Assembly: GCA_039000515.1 (NCBI GenBank)
Contig: JBCFYV010000100.1
Coordinates: forward strand, 24,501,769 to 24,565,768
Origin: Timema cristinae
Lineage: Eukaryota > Arthropoda > Insecta > Phasmatodea > Timematidae
Direction: 5' to 3'
DNA length: 64,000 nt
A model generated the notes under the pieces. The model saw only the letters and a program-made list of their open reading frames with translations. It was not told the origin of the DNA and did not search any database. The position numbers and the translations under genes were made by a program. Each line of letters starts with the position of its first letter. Within the stretch, counting starts at the first letter, position 1. Below are positions 1 to 10,022 of this stretch, piece by piece.

Positions 1-754
1 GAGATGCAGACCTAAAGAAAGAAAATCTATGTCACTGTATCTTGGCAACATGACACAAAACTGGTTCTCATTACTAAATTCCACTTGATTAGACAAACTA
101 ATCTTAAGCATTTTGGTATGTCATATTAAGAGTGATATAATGTATAAGGCTATCTCACTTTATAAAACAAATTATCCTTGGATCCTGACCTGGTATGATG
201 CTAAAATGTAATTGTATAAATTTATCCAGCTGAAATTCGGGGCATTTATTTATGGTTTAGTAGGATAAAGAAATTCTAAAATCAATAAATGGATCAATTT
301 CCACATCACATCAATACTTCTAGAAGCAGGGTTAATTTAATTATTTCATAGGCACTATTCTATACCACATAATATTTTAGGTTGACATCAAGAAGAGTGT
401 TATTTATGAGTTAACAAGTTTGATTTTGACTTTGGGCATGAATCTAGACAACGTAAAAACGTGCATGCTGGCACACTTCCTTTTAATGTATTTGCCTTGT
501 CATGAATATACCGTGAGATCGGTTACTTCTGAGATCAGATTAAAAACACGGCCCTAAATCTTACCAAAATAAAAATAGAATTGAAGGGCCAGAGTGATTA
601 GCTCTTGAACTAAGTGGTCAGGGTTTTAATCTTGGCTGGGTGCTTGGGCTAATTTTTGGTCTTACACCTCTAAGGGTGTCCAGGACCTTGAAATTCACTC
701 TAATCGATCGGTCTTGAGCTCTGATAACCCTCATGTATTATACATACATACCTA

Positions 755-1112
755 ATCACACCATTCCCTTAAGGGGTAGACAAGAAACTGTGAATATAGC
801 TCAAAAAACAACTTCATACTTAATCCATCCTTACTAACTTCCTCCAAACTTACCTATCCTTGCGTACTTCCTTCTCTTCAACAACCTCCATAGACTGAGT
901 CATACATTCTCTTTTATTCTTAAAACTGTTTTAATGTTTCTCATTTTCACAAATTCATCTACAACATTTAGCCATGTCTTAGATGGCCTACCCATATTTT
1001 TGATCCATACAATTTACCTTCATTTATTTGTTTCATTACTCGATCCATATTCATCCTCTCAATATGCTCAAACCACCGTAGAGACACTTCTTTCAAATTG
1101 ACCTATGTGTAA
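755..1112 (-). pseudogene. Non-LTR retrotransposon C-terminal remnant
   Basis: On the minus strand, from 1112 down, the frames read LRWFEHIERMNMDRVMKQI, then a glycine/arginine linker, then TWLNVVDEFVK-like and MYDSVYGG-like pieces. The LRW.HV.RM pattern is typical of the end of non-LTR proteins. The same stretch occurs in plus orientation at 2413-2935, so two copies of one element lie here in inverted order. Confidence 0.65.
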
Positions 1113-1934
1113 AAGTGTTAGTATCAATAAAATACATAAAGGTCCTATATTTTATTGAAACAGACTGTCCCGATACAATCAGTACTTGCAATCAAAACAA
1201 TTCATGAGGTTTCTCTTGTTTGATGTGCTGTCATATACAATTTCTTAACTCATATTTGAGAAGAATACAATTACAATAGTATGTTTGTACATATAACCAC
1301 ATACATGTTTTCACCATCTCCCTACCTATTTGGTTTACATACAAACATATTGTTAAATTCCTTTGTCTTTCTGTAGTTTGACAAGCATTGCCAATAGCAA
1401 CAACATAAACTTGTTGATAAGAATTAAAAGAAGTTAAGGCTTCATAAATAAATGAACAATGCTTTGTGCCAGAGAGTTTATCAAGACCTTGGAGGAAAAC
1501 AATGTGTCACAATGCTGTGTATTTTTATAGCTCAAGCTTCAGTGTTTTTTTGCTATATAAAAAAACATGCATGTGTTTTTCATAATATTGCTCTTTTATC
1601 TACTTTAAAGCACCATGTTTAAATGTTAATCTTAAAAAAAAAAAACAAAACGGGGAGTTGACTTATTGTTAATTGATACAGATATTACTACTATTAGTCT
1701 TATACTCTAATTCTTGAACTGACTATGGGTGACTTAATTTGACTAGCCTAGTAGAACAAGATTATAAAGGTTAATTTTATTCAAATCATTCATATTAGAA
1801 GAGTTTTACGAAATCAAATTATATGGCAACTACCTGAATTATTTGGCATAGTTGACACCCTTATTTTGGTTTTATGGTAAGAGGACTGTATTTTAAGTCT
1901 TTAAGCTACTTCTACTATGATGGTTTGGTTGCCA

Positions 1935-2100
1935 AGCTAATATTTGTTGATTACGGTTATAGCCGCATTTAAATATCATATTTTTTAAGTTGAAAAATGA
2001 CACCTATACACGAGAATCAAACCCAGTACCCTCGTTTAATACACCAATACTATAACCATTGAGCTATCTAGAAGTCCAGGATCATTTTTTACTCATATTT
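1935..2100 (-). repeat. SINE-C copy, near full length
   Basis: On the minus strand it reads GATAGCTCAATGGTTATAG, then TACTGGGTTTGATTCTCG, then GTGTCATTTTTCAACTT, and ends in AACCGTAATCAACAAATATT. It is the same family as 36311-36505. Confidence 0.7.
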
Positions 2101-2340
2101 TTTTATTTTTTAGTAAACTACTGTCCTTTTTGAAAATGACAACGCTATAGTGTTAAAACATTAGTGAAAACTTTCTGCATTAATAAATTGTTAAATGAAC
2201 ACCCTAGCTAACTTATGAAAGTTTGAACTACTCAAGGATTAAAACAATAAACTAAAATGCCATTAATAGTTCAAAAGTAGAGACAGGTCAAATTCAGGGG
2301 TTCCTAAACCTTTTTAGCCAATAAAATATATGATGGAAGA

Positions 2341-2412
2341 GTTGAAAAATGACACCTAGACAAAAGAATCAATCCCAGGACCTTCGGTTTAGTACGCCAA
2401 TGCCATGCTAGG
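2341..2412 (-). repeat. SINE-C fragment
   Basis: It shares AAATGACACCTAGAC and CCAGGACCTTCGG with the 36311-36505 copy in the same orientation. It stops at the junction with the LINE fragment at 2413. Confidence 0.6.
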
Positions 2413-2935
2413 CCATGTAAGACATGGCTAAATGTTGTAGACGAATGTGTGAAAAAAGAGGAACATTAAGAATTTTAAGACTAAAAGAGCATGTATGACT
2501 CCGTCTATGTTATTATTATTAGCACCGCGTCTTACTACCCGTTCGGGTTATACGCACTTACGCTAATGTGTAATGGTAGGGTGATTGTGAGATGAAATGG
2601 AGGACCTACAGTTTAACGTGGAATCCGAACCACGGTGGAGGTCTGGCATTCCACACATTCACAAGATATCTTGTCAGAGGTGTAGGAAGGGTTTGGAAAT
2701 CAGATAAATCTGTGCCTGGACCGAGGATCGAACCCCAGCCGCCAGCACAGAAGTCTGACACCTTACCCCTAGACCACCAGGTCACGACTCCGTCTATGGA
2801 TGTTGTTGAAGCGAAGGGAGTATGTAAGGATAGGGAAGTGTGAAGAAAGTTTGTGAGGATGGATTGAGTATGGAGTTGTTTTTTAGCTATATCCACTGTT
2901 TCTTGCCTACTCTCATAAAGGAACAGAAATGACAT
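2413..2935 (+). pseudogene. LINE 3' remnant interrupted by a SINE-A insertion
   Basis: The left part (2413-2509) and right part (2786-2935) together match the 755-1112 remnant read in reverse, for example GACATGGCTAAATGTTGTAG and TATGGATGTTGTTGAAG. The break is exactly at the SINE-A with duplicated target GACTCCGTCTATG. The order of events is therefore LINE first, SINE later. Confidence 0.75.
2510..2785 (-). repeat. SINE-A copy 1 with perfect 13-bp TSD
   Basis: On the minus strand the tRNA-like head is GACCTGGTGGTCTAGGGGTA and GGGGTTCGATCCTCGG. The body includes AAACCCTTCCTACACC and ATTCACAATCACCC-type sequence, and the end is GACGCGGTGCTAATAATAA. The duplications are GACTCCGTCTATG at 2497-2509 and 2786-2798. 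The head resembles tRNA-Glu. Confidence 0.9.
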
Positions 2936-2950
2936 TCATTCACTAGTGGG

Positions 2951-3240
2951 GTTGACCTGGTGGTGTAGGGGTAAGGTGTCAGACTTCTATGCTGGCGGCC
3001 GGGGTTCAATCCTCGGTCCCGGCACAGATTTATCTGATTTCTAAACCCTTCCTTCACCTCTGACAAGACATCTTGTGAATGTGGGGAATGCCAGGCCTCC
3101 ACCGTGGTTCAGATTCCACGTTAAACTGTAGTTCCTTCATTTAATCTCACAATCACCCTACCATTACACATTAGCGTAAGAGCGTATAACCCGAACAGGT
3201 AGTAAGACGCGGTGCTAATAATAATAATAATAATAATAAT
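2951..3240 (+). repeat. SINE-A copy 2 with 9-bp TSD
   Basis: The head is GACCTGGTGGTGTAGGGGTA with B box GGGGTTCAATCCTCGG. The body ends in AGACGCGGTGCTAATAATAA and a (TAA)n tail of about nine units. ACTAGTGGG is duplicated at 2942-2950 and 3241-3249. Confidence 0.92.
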
Positions 3241-4513
3241 ACTAGTGGGCTAAGGACTGATTTTTAAAATACTCCTTAAAATTATGATTTACCACCAATA
3301 AGCATTATTTAAGGACTCTATAAAATAAATTCCAACCCAAAATTTCGAATAAATATTTTTTAAATCTAGAATCTGATATCTTGAATCGTCTCATCCACAT
3401 TCAATAGTCTTAAATGCAGTCTTAAAATTCCTTAAACAAGTAATAAAACAAAATCAAAATAATTTAAAATAATATTTCTAAATATACTGTTTATGAAGTC
3501 ACATTTAAAGAAAGGGATTTTTGTAAATAAAAAAATATATATAAAATTTATTTTAATGTATAATGTCATTTAAATTAGACCAGTGGCCACAATTATTTAG
3601 AAACTAAAAAATAAAAATAAAAACATAGCGTGCACATTTTGGCTCTACTGGATAAATACAAGAGCAGGTCAGTGTTGTATTTTATTTTGTGTTCCTGTGG
3701 GCATCTCTTCTTTTGTAGTTATTCTTTTTATAAAAATGTCATAAGGTGCCGTTCTATTATTTTATCACACGACAGCTAGTAAGAAAAAAATTATTATGAT
3801 TTATTTGCATGATGAACAATTGATATAAATAAATTAAACAGTCAACTGAACTTTGGGAATATAAATGGCAAAGCTGAATATAATTAATAGAGAAGCAAGT
3901 CCATTCCAATGCTCATAGGGAGGGTCCAGACAGCTAAAGAATTTAATCTACTTTTATGTATTCATGTGTTGAGTCATGTTATCTGCAACTGTCACTTCAC
4001 TTTTTATAGATATTATCAATACCTGTAAAGTATCACCAATCTTTCTTTTATTTAAAAATAAGATAAAAAATATAGTAAAATTTTATCAATTTTGACTGCA
4101 CAGTAAAATATGTTTGTATTTTCTCTTCAAATGAAAGAACATTGGACTACATTATTTGATGGAAAGTTTTCAAAATAAGTTGTTTGTTCTATACACAAAT
4201 ATTATATAACAACCAAAAAGTTTATTTTATTTGAATTATAGGTACCTTTATTTATTGTTAATCATCCAAATTTATGAATGTATTTATATTCTTGTTCTGA
4301 TAAATTAGTTCATTTTGGGAGAGTGTTAGCTTACTGCTTAAAGAGGTACTAAGTTTTATCTCGGACAGCGGTTTGAAATTCTTCACCAAACATTTTTATT
4401 AAGTAGTAAATTAACATTTTGGGCCATGACTGATGTGTTTGGTCCTTATAGAATTGACATTAAGTGTCAAACACACGCATTATATATAAATGTGTTCCTC
4501 TAATGATGTGCAG

Positions 4514-4699
4514 AACTCTACAAAATCTACTACGCCCCAGATCAATCCTGACGCAGTGTTGAGTCAAGACAAGGCGGCTCTCAACGCTGCTGTTCATAAG
4601 AGCAATATACAGAATGTTCCTTTACCTCGGCCTCGTGTAAACGCAGACAAGAACTCGGCGGATAATCCGGTGGGCGCTAGACCCCATCTTGACACTCAA
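4514..4699 (+). CDS. Gene 1, first visible coding exon (acidic low-complexity protein, possibly GOLIM4-like)
   Basis: This 186-nt exon (62 codons, phase 0 at both ends) lies between an acceptor ending GTGCAG and a perfect GTAAGT donor at 4700. It encodes a polar stretch rich in Asn, Ser and Pro with the segment NVPLPRPRVNADKN, and it shows no domain I can name with certainty. It joins in frame to exons at 6508, 9763, 13813 and 18158, giving about 316 residues of C-terminal protein. The hydrophilic composition and very acidic end resemble the luminal tail of Golgi integral membrane protein 4 (GPP130) or GOLM-type proteins. That identity is an inference from composition and a remembered resemblance, not a motif. 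The N-terminal part, where a transmembrane anchor and coiled coil would sit in that family, is outside the window. Confidence 0.7.
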
Positions 4700-5648
4700 G
4701 TAAGTATCTCTCAACTCTCCATTGATTCAAAGAGTTTGCTTAAACCTTATACATAGAATAAAATTTTACTTTTAGATATTTTCTTTGCATTTCAATTTAA
4801 GAACTTTTTAGGTTGCTGTTTTCTCTTTGGATTACAATTGTGATCTAAATTGAGATTATGAGTATACCAAATGTTACCAATGAACAAAATAAATTAACAG
4901 GAACTTAGAGAATACAATACAATATCTATTTTTCTCAATTCCAACTACTAAATTTTAACTTTGGATTTCCTAGTTTTATTCTTCAACATTTACATCTTCA
5001 ATCATTTCCATTCACTTAACCTTGCATTAAACATATGTTTTTTTATGTTTATACCTAATTGTAAATTATTTGCAAAAAAACAACAAATATAAAGTCCAAA
5101 CCATAGCAAAATAGAACAAAACAATCGTTTTTGATCTGAGTAAAATCACTAGAATGCAAAGGTCATGAGTACACTTATAATTTGTCAGCACCGAAATAAA
5201 ACAGCAAAAAAAAAAACTAGCAGTGAACAAAATTATTGAAAATTACCAAATTCACAATATTCCTGTTTCATTTCAGTGCTAGAACCTTTGTTTACTTGTA
5301 TTTAAGAGCAGAATTGAGGTATTAAAAAATCACTATGCAGCTCGGTCTTGTTAATTCAAACTTGAAATTGTCAAATATATCCAGATTATAAAATTTTTTG
5401 AATTATCAATGCACAACACCACCAACATAGCTGTTATTATATTTTATTATTTGAAGATTGAGTCATATGTTTTATTAATTTGCCTTGAAACACATTTTCA
5501 TATATTCGCAATATTTTTCTTTATATCAAAAATGGACTTACCCAAAGAATACTCTGTAGCTAGCTTTAATTTCTCAAATATGTCTTAAGCTACACATTTT
5601 TGTTCTAGGCTTAATGTGTTGTTTTGTTTGGTTTTGTTCAACAACATT

Positions 5649-5823
5649 ATGCCATGGCTTCAGTGGCCACATTGTCTAAGGTGTCACTCTCGCAATTGTT
5701 TAGATTTTCAATGACAGGGAGATCTTGGTTCGATCCCAGTCAGGTTACTGAGGGTACTTTTCACTAAATGGTTTCCCACTCTACCCCCCTCCTTTCCTAA
5801 CCCTACCTTAGGTGAAATTATAA
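5649..5823 (+). repeat. SINE-B copy (tRNA-like head)
   Basis: The head reads GGCTTCAGTGGCC, then an A-box-like TGTCTAAGGTG and a B-box-like GGTTCGATCCC. It continues with the family body (GGTTTCCCACTC). It matches the better preserved copies at 13141 and 22250. The conserved 3' tail seen in those copies is missing here, so the copy is 3'-truncated or decayed. Confidence 0.7.
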
Positions 5824-6148
5824 GAAACTTAGAACTTGACTTTAAATTTTTCATTTTCATTTTCTCATATATATATATATATCTTAAATGTTTTGTGTGA
5901 CCCCAAACTTAAAACGTTAGTCTAACAATTATGTCCGTCCCTGGTGCTGCAACTTAAAACAGCTTGATGTATTTGGTTCAAACTTGATAGCTAAATGTTA
6001 TATAGCTATGCCTTGTGATGTTTTTATAACTTTATTCATTCCCTCAAATTAAGGGTAGTTTAATTAGACCAGATTTAAAAGAATCACAAATAGTTCAAAT
6101 TAGATGGTTTAAAATAAAAATCTGAGGAGGTGTTTTTTTTAATTTTGT

Positions 6149-6177
6149 GTGTGTGTGTACACACACACACACACAAC
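6149..6177. repeat. (GT)n(AC)n microsatellite palindrome
   Basis: A run of GTGTGTGTGTGT is followed at once by ACACACACACACACAC, so the tract is its own reverse complement. It lies in a gene 1 intron. Such tracts can extrude hairpins or cruciforms. Confidence 0.85.
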
Positions 6178-6507
6178 ACACAATCGTTTGTTGGTGTTTT
6201 ACTAATTTCTAATTTTTTGAAATACCTAACTTTTAAAAAAAATAGCTTTGGCAATATTTTTTTAAAGATATATCTATTCTAAAAATACATTTTTAAAGGA
6301 AAACTTACAAAGGGGTAGCTTACTGATAGATGATTTTTTGAAAATTTTGTCACAAATTATAATCAATAGTAGGCCTAACTGAGAAAATATGTACAATTGT
6401 GTTGTGCCACTTATTAACCATCACTATTTGTATTTAACTATTATTGAATTAGTTTATATTGGTTAAAGTGTAAAACCCTCTTCTACTCATCTCATACTTT
6501 ATTTCAG

Positions 6508-6720
6508 GACAACAACAACAAGAAGGGGTTGTCTAACAATGTCGAGGGAGAAGGAGTGGGACCAGCTCCTGAGAGGACACTCCAAGAGCCTGATGGGAAC
6601 CACATCCCCCAGCTGCCCCCTTTTCACCCAGAAAGGCAGGGCAATAACGCAAACAACTGGCAGAATGTACCTGCCGGGGTGGTACCTGTACCATTCGGAT
6701 ATGGGTACAACCAAATGCAG
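6508..6720 (+). CDS. Gene 1 coding exon 2 of those visible
   Basis: This 213-nt exon (71 codons, phase 0-0) lies between ATTTCAG and a GTAGAA donor. The peptide starts DNNNKKGLSNN, contains PQLPPFHPERQGNNANNW and ends YGYNQMQ, so it is Asn/Pro/Gly rich. Its last eight bases, AAATGCAG, with the donor GTAGAA, are the seed sequence repeated about 22 times in the array that follows directly. The donor is weaker than that of the previous exon (GTAGAA against GTAAGT). This choice of donor gives a clean in-frame join to the exon at 9763. Confidence 0.75.
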
Positions 6721-7735
6721 GTAGAATTAGGCTAACGGTAACTACCACCATTCCAGCTAAATGCAGGTAGAACTGAGCTAATCATAAGCCACCACCATTC
6801 CAGCTAAATGCAGGTATAACTGAGCTAATCATAGCCACCACCATTCCAGCTAAATGCAGGTATAACTGAGCTAATCATAGCCACCACCATTCCAGCTAAA
6901 TGCAGGTAGAACTGAGCTAATCATAGCCACCACCATTCCAGCTAAATGCAGGTAGAACTGAGCTAATCATAACCACCACCATTCCAGCTAAATGCAGGTA
7001 GAACTGAGCTAATCATAGCCACCACCATTCCAGCTAAATGCAGGTATAACTGAGCTAATCATAGCCACCACCATTCCAGCTAAATGCAGGTAGAACTGAG
7101 ATAATCATAACCACCACCATTCCAGCTAAATGCAGGTATAACTGAGCTAATCATAACCACCACCATTCCAGCTAAATGCAGGTAGAACTGAGCTAATCAT
7201 AACCACCACATTCCATCTAAAGGCAGGTAGAACTGAGCTAATCATAGCCACCACCATTCCAGCTAAATGCAGGTAGAACTGAGCTAATTATAACCAACAC
7301 CATTCCAGCTAAATGCAGGTAGAACTGAGCTAATCATAACCACCACATTCCATCTAAAGGCAGGTAGAACTGAGCTAATCATAAACCACCACATTCCATC
7401 TAAAAGCAGGTAGAACTGAGCTAATCATAAACCACCACATTCCATCTAAATGCAGGTAGAACTGAGCTAATCATAACCACCACCATTCCAGCTAAATGCA
7501 GTTAGAACTGAGCTAATTATAACCAACACCATTCCAGCTAAATGCAGGTAGAACTGAGCTAATCATAACCACCACATTCCATCTAAAGGCAGGTAGAACT
7601 GAGCTAATCATAAACCACCACATTCCATCTAAAGGCAGGTAGAACTGAGCTAATCATAAACCACCACATTCCATCTAAAGGCAGGTAGAACTGAGCTAAT
7701 CATAACTACCACCATTTCATCTAATCATAACCACT
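6713..7735 (+). repeat. 46-bp minisatellite carrying copies of the exon-end/5' splice site
   Basis: There are about 22 tandem units of about 46 bp. Each unit holds AAATGCAG then GTAGAACT (or GTATAACT), then GAGCTAATCAT, then a C/A-rich stretch ending CATTCCAG. The first copy is the end of the gene 1 exon at 6508-6720 with its donor, so the array appears to have grown from the exon/intron boundary. Later units carry a variant with CATTCCATCTAAAGGCAG. The last units decay near 7715-7735. Confidence 0.9.
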
Positions 7736-7983
7736 CCAGCTAGATACAGACACAGTTAAGATTTAGTAAGATTGTGAAAGGAAGAAACTATTATAAAATA
7801 TATATAAATATACAACATATAAAATATATACAAATAAATACAGCTGAACTCACTTTCATCATGGATTAAAAAAACAATTAATAATGCTCGTGTTGAACGT
7901 TTTAGCTATAACAAAAAATACTATACCATTTAATTGTATGCAAAATTAATCTAGTTATTAAAACCTTATAAATTTCTGATAAG

Positions 7984-8302
7984 CACTATCGGAGTGACAA
8001 GAATGGATAGGAGAGAAATGAAAGAGCAGGACAGGCTAGAGAAGTCACAACTAAGGTGGGACAGTCAGGTAAGGAGACGGAAGGAGGAGGAGATACCAAA
8101 GAAGATGTTGGATATTGAGGCCAAGAGGAAGACCAAGGAACAGGTGACTGAAGAGAGTGTGGAGGAAAGAGGAGAAGACTGGGTCATTGTGGAAGAGAGT
8201 GGAGAGGTGGTGGGGAGAAAGGATACGTTGCGGATGTTTATATTTCAAACAGACCCGGCCAGTGGCTGAAAAGTGTTCATCATGATGATGATGATGATGA
8301 TT
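7984..8302 (+). pseudogene. Non-LTR retrotransposon 3' end (RT C-terminal remnant) with (ATG)n tail
   Basis: The open frame at 7994-8269 encodes a basic/acidic chain with LEKSQLRWDSQVRRR and EEEIPKKMLDIEAK, ending IFQTDPASG. This pattern (LRW.GHV.RM, then IPKKML, then GRPR-type linker) is the C-terminal region that follows reverse transcriptase in many arthropod non-LTR elements. A stop at 8267-8269 is followed by a short UTR and a (GAT)n run at about 8281-8302, a typical microsatellite 3' tail. Only the last part of the element is present, as expected from 5' truncation at insertion. The element clade is not certain. Confidence 0.65.
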
Positions 8303-8305
8303 AGT

Positions 8306-8392
8306 TCTTTACCCAAATGTAGGTTTGATTAATTAATTTTAACAACCACTCTAGTGTATAACCCAAACAGATAGTAACACGCGGTGGGGGGA
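8306..8392 (+). repeat. SINE 3' tail fragment
   Basis: The segment contains CCAAATGTAGG and then GTGTATAACCCAAACAG and GTAACACGCGGTG. This is the shared 3' tail of SINE-A and SINE-B. It directly follows the microsatellite tail of the LINE remnant. Confidence 0.6.
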
Positions 8393-8559
8393 AAAAAATA
8401 TGTTCTATTGTTCTAATGAATTAGAATATCAACTCACAAGTTATAAAACGTTGTAATTAAAGAAATTTCCATAGAGAGGAGACCACAATTCAATTAATTT
8501 AAATTAGTTTATTAAAACTAAGCTTTGAACTATAAGTGAATATTGACATTGACCCTGAG

Positions 8560-8665
8560 CATAGGACTAATTCTGGATAGATCAGTGGTAGAGCATTGGA
8601 GCACTAAGCAAAGGGTCCTGGGTTTGATACCTGTGTCCATGTGTAATTTTCCAACTTATTTAAAT
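8560..8665 (+). repeat. SINE-C copy (tRNA-like)
   Basis: The sequence has GATCAGTGGTAGAGCATTGG (A-box region) and GGTCCTGGGTTTGATACC (B-box region), spaced as in a tRNA. It is followed by ATTTTCCAACTT. Inverted copies occur at 1935-2100, 2341-2412 and 36311-36505. Poor stem pairing and a non-tRNA extension argue against a functional tRNA. Confidence 0.65.
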
Positions 8666-9259
8666 CTACAACTTTTCGGTCTAAATACAAATAGAACTAA
8701 GTCACTTGTATGATCTAGAATGGTTTGGTTCATCATTCATTACCTTGGCTCTGCTGGTTCGCTTGAGAACTGTTATCGTTTTCTTTTCTTATTGTTGTTT
8801 TGTTAGTTCTTAAAACAAGCTAAAAAAATCTTAATGCATTATACAATAAAATAATTAAAGTTGACATAAAAATAGTTTTTAATTTCCATTACACAAGTTT
8901 TTTATAGCAATTAATGTCTACTGACTCTTTGGACAAAACTTTTTAAATACGCATATTACAGAAAAATTAAAACAATGAAGACCAAATGGTTTTATATTAG
9001 ATTGTATGATTAAGGTGAATTTAAAATTGACATCCCAGATAGTAAACCTGGAACTGATAAAATTTTGGAACCAACCAATTGTTAGTAAAACCCAAGTGTC
9101 GGACTAAAATACGTAAACAAAGACAAAAAATAATTGCAGTTCATCCAGAAAGTTCTTCAGAAGTTGTAATGTTATATTTTGAAAATGTGTTCAAAAAAAA
9201 TATGAACCCCATATCTTAAAAAAAACGCACCACTGTACTACCAACTAATTTATCACCTG

Positions 9260-9490
9260 TATCTGTTGCCGCGAGGTCTAACTCTTCACTCTGATGCTAG
9301 ACTGAATGGCCGACCACCGAAAGATTAGGGTTCGATTCCTGGTAATGTTTAATGAGGATGTATTTCCCAAGTGGTATCTCACCTCTCCACACAAATGTGG
9401 GTACATTTCATTTATGATTTTACCCGCCTTGTATCTAGTATATTAGTATAATTAATGTATGTATCTAACCCGAACAGACCCTAATACACC
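9260..9490 (+). repeat. Diverged SINE-B-like element
   Basis: A B-box-like GGGTTCGATTCC is followed by a family-like body (CTCTCCACACAAATGTGGG) and a tail resembling CTAACCCGAACAGACC. It is strongly diverged from the 13141 and 22250 copies, so family membership is probable rather than certain. Confidence 0.45.
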
Positions 9491-9762
9491 ACAGAAACAA
9501 AAGGCAACTAATCTCTCCAGAGACTTATAAATCTGAGACACATTTCTTGTAAACAATATTAGTGAATAAATTGTCTCTTCTTGGCTGATTAAAAAATCAA
9601 GAATGCTCTTAGGGCTTATGTAACTATTAGAAACTAGGTATTATTCTGTTAGATACTCAATTTTTTTTTTTTAAGTATGTTATTGACACTGTCATCTGTA
9701 ACATTTTGTTCACATTTATATAACGGTATTAATGAAGGGAATGACTCTGTGTCTTATTGAAG

Positions 9763-10022
9763 AAAGCCATCCACCCACCGGTGAACAGCCAAGAAAAGCC
9801 TGATGGAAGGAACAGCTGGGGTTGGGAGAATCGCGGGTCCTGGCACGGCCCACAACCTATCCATCGCCCCTACAATGAGGTGGAGTTTCCTCAGCAGCAG
9901 CAGCAGGACTTTGAGGTGGGTGACAACCCCATGAACCAGGCAGTGAATCACGTGGCCAGAGAACGGCACAACCATCTTTTAGATGCGCCCCTGGACATCA
10001 ATAGGCGGCCGCAACTGCCAGG
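9763..10022 (+). CDS. Gene 1 coding exon 3 of those visible
   Basis: This 260-nt exon (phase 0 start, phase 2 end) begins after TTATTGAAG and ends CCAGG before GTAGGA. It encodes KAIHPPVNSQEKPD, a Trp-rich piece NSWGWENRGSWHG, a short Gln run of five, and DNPMNQAVNHVARERHN. The frame continues into the exon at 13813 by forming a GGC codon across the junction. Composition stays hydrophilic with no membrane segment. It is more GC-rich than the flanking introns, as expected for coding sequence. Confidence 0.75.

Larger units (their letters stand above)
1..4513. other. Repeat-rich AT-rich flank, presumed upstream intron of gene 1
   Basis: No exon is supported before the acceptor at 4511-4513. 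The stretch holds weak tRNA-like sequence at about 593-760, LINE fragments at 755-1112 and 2413-2935, SINE-C pieces at 1935-2100 and 2341-2412, and two SINE-A copies at 2510-2785 and 2951-3240. From 3250 to 4513 I see only AT-rich single-copy sequence with short homopolymers. The gene 1 frame is open at the first visible exon without a start codon, so earlier exons probably lie upstream of the window. That makes this stretch likely intronic. Confidence 0.5.
4700..6507. other. Gene 1 intron with SINE-B copy and simple repeats
   Basis: The intron runs from the GTAAGT donor to the TTTCAG acceptor at 6502-6507. It contains a SINE-B copy (5649-5823), a short (AT)n run near 5865-5882 and a (GT)n(AC)n palindrome near 6149-6177. 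The rest is AT-rich sequence with no visible gene. Confidence 0.6.
7736..9762. other. Gene 1 intron remainder: LINE remnant and SINE pieces
   Basis: After the array the intron holds a non-LTR 3' remnant (7984-8302), a SINE-B-type tail (8306-8392), a SINE-C copy (8560-8665) and a weak SINE-B-like unit (9260-9490). The rest is AT-rich sequence without visible exons, up to the TTGAAG acceptor at 9757-9762. Confidence 0.55.

Noticed and set aside
8560..8640. Functional tRNA gene (also the heads at 2951, 26303 and 36400)
   Set aside because: A- and B-box-like motifs are present, but the stems pair poorly and each is followed by a conserved SINE body repeated elsewhere.
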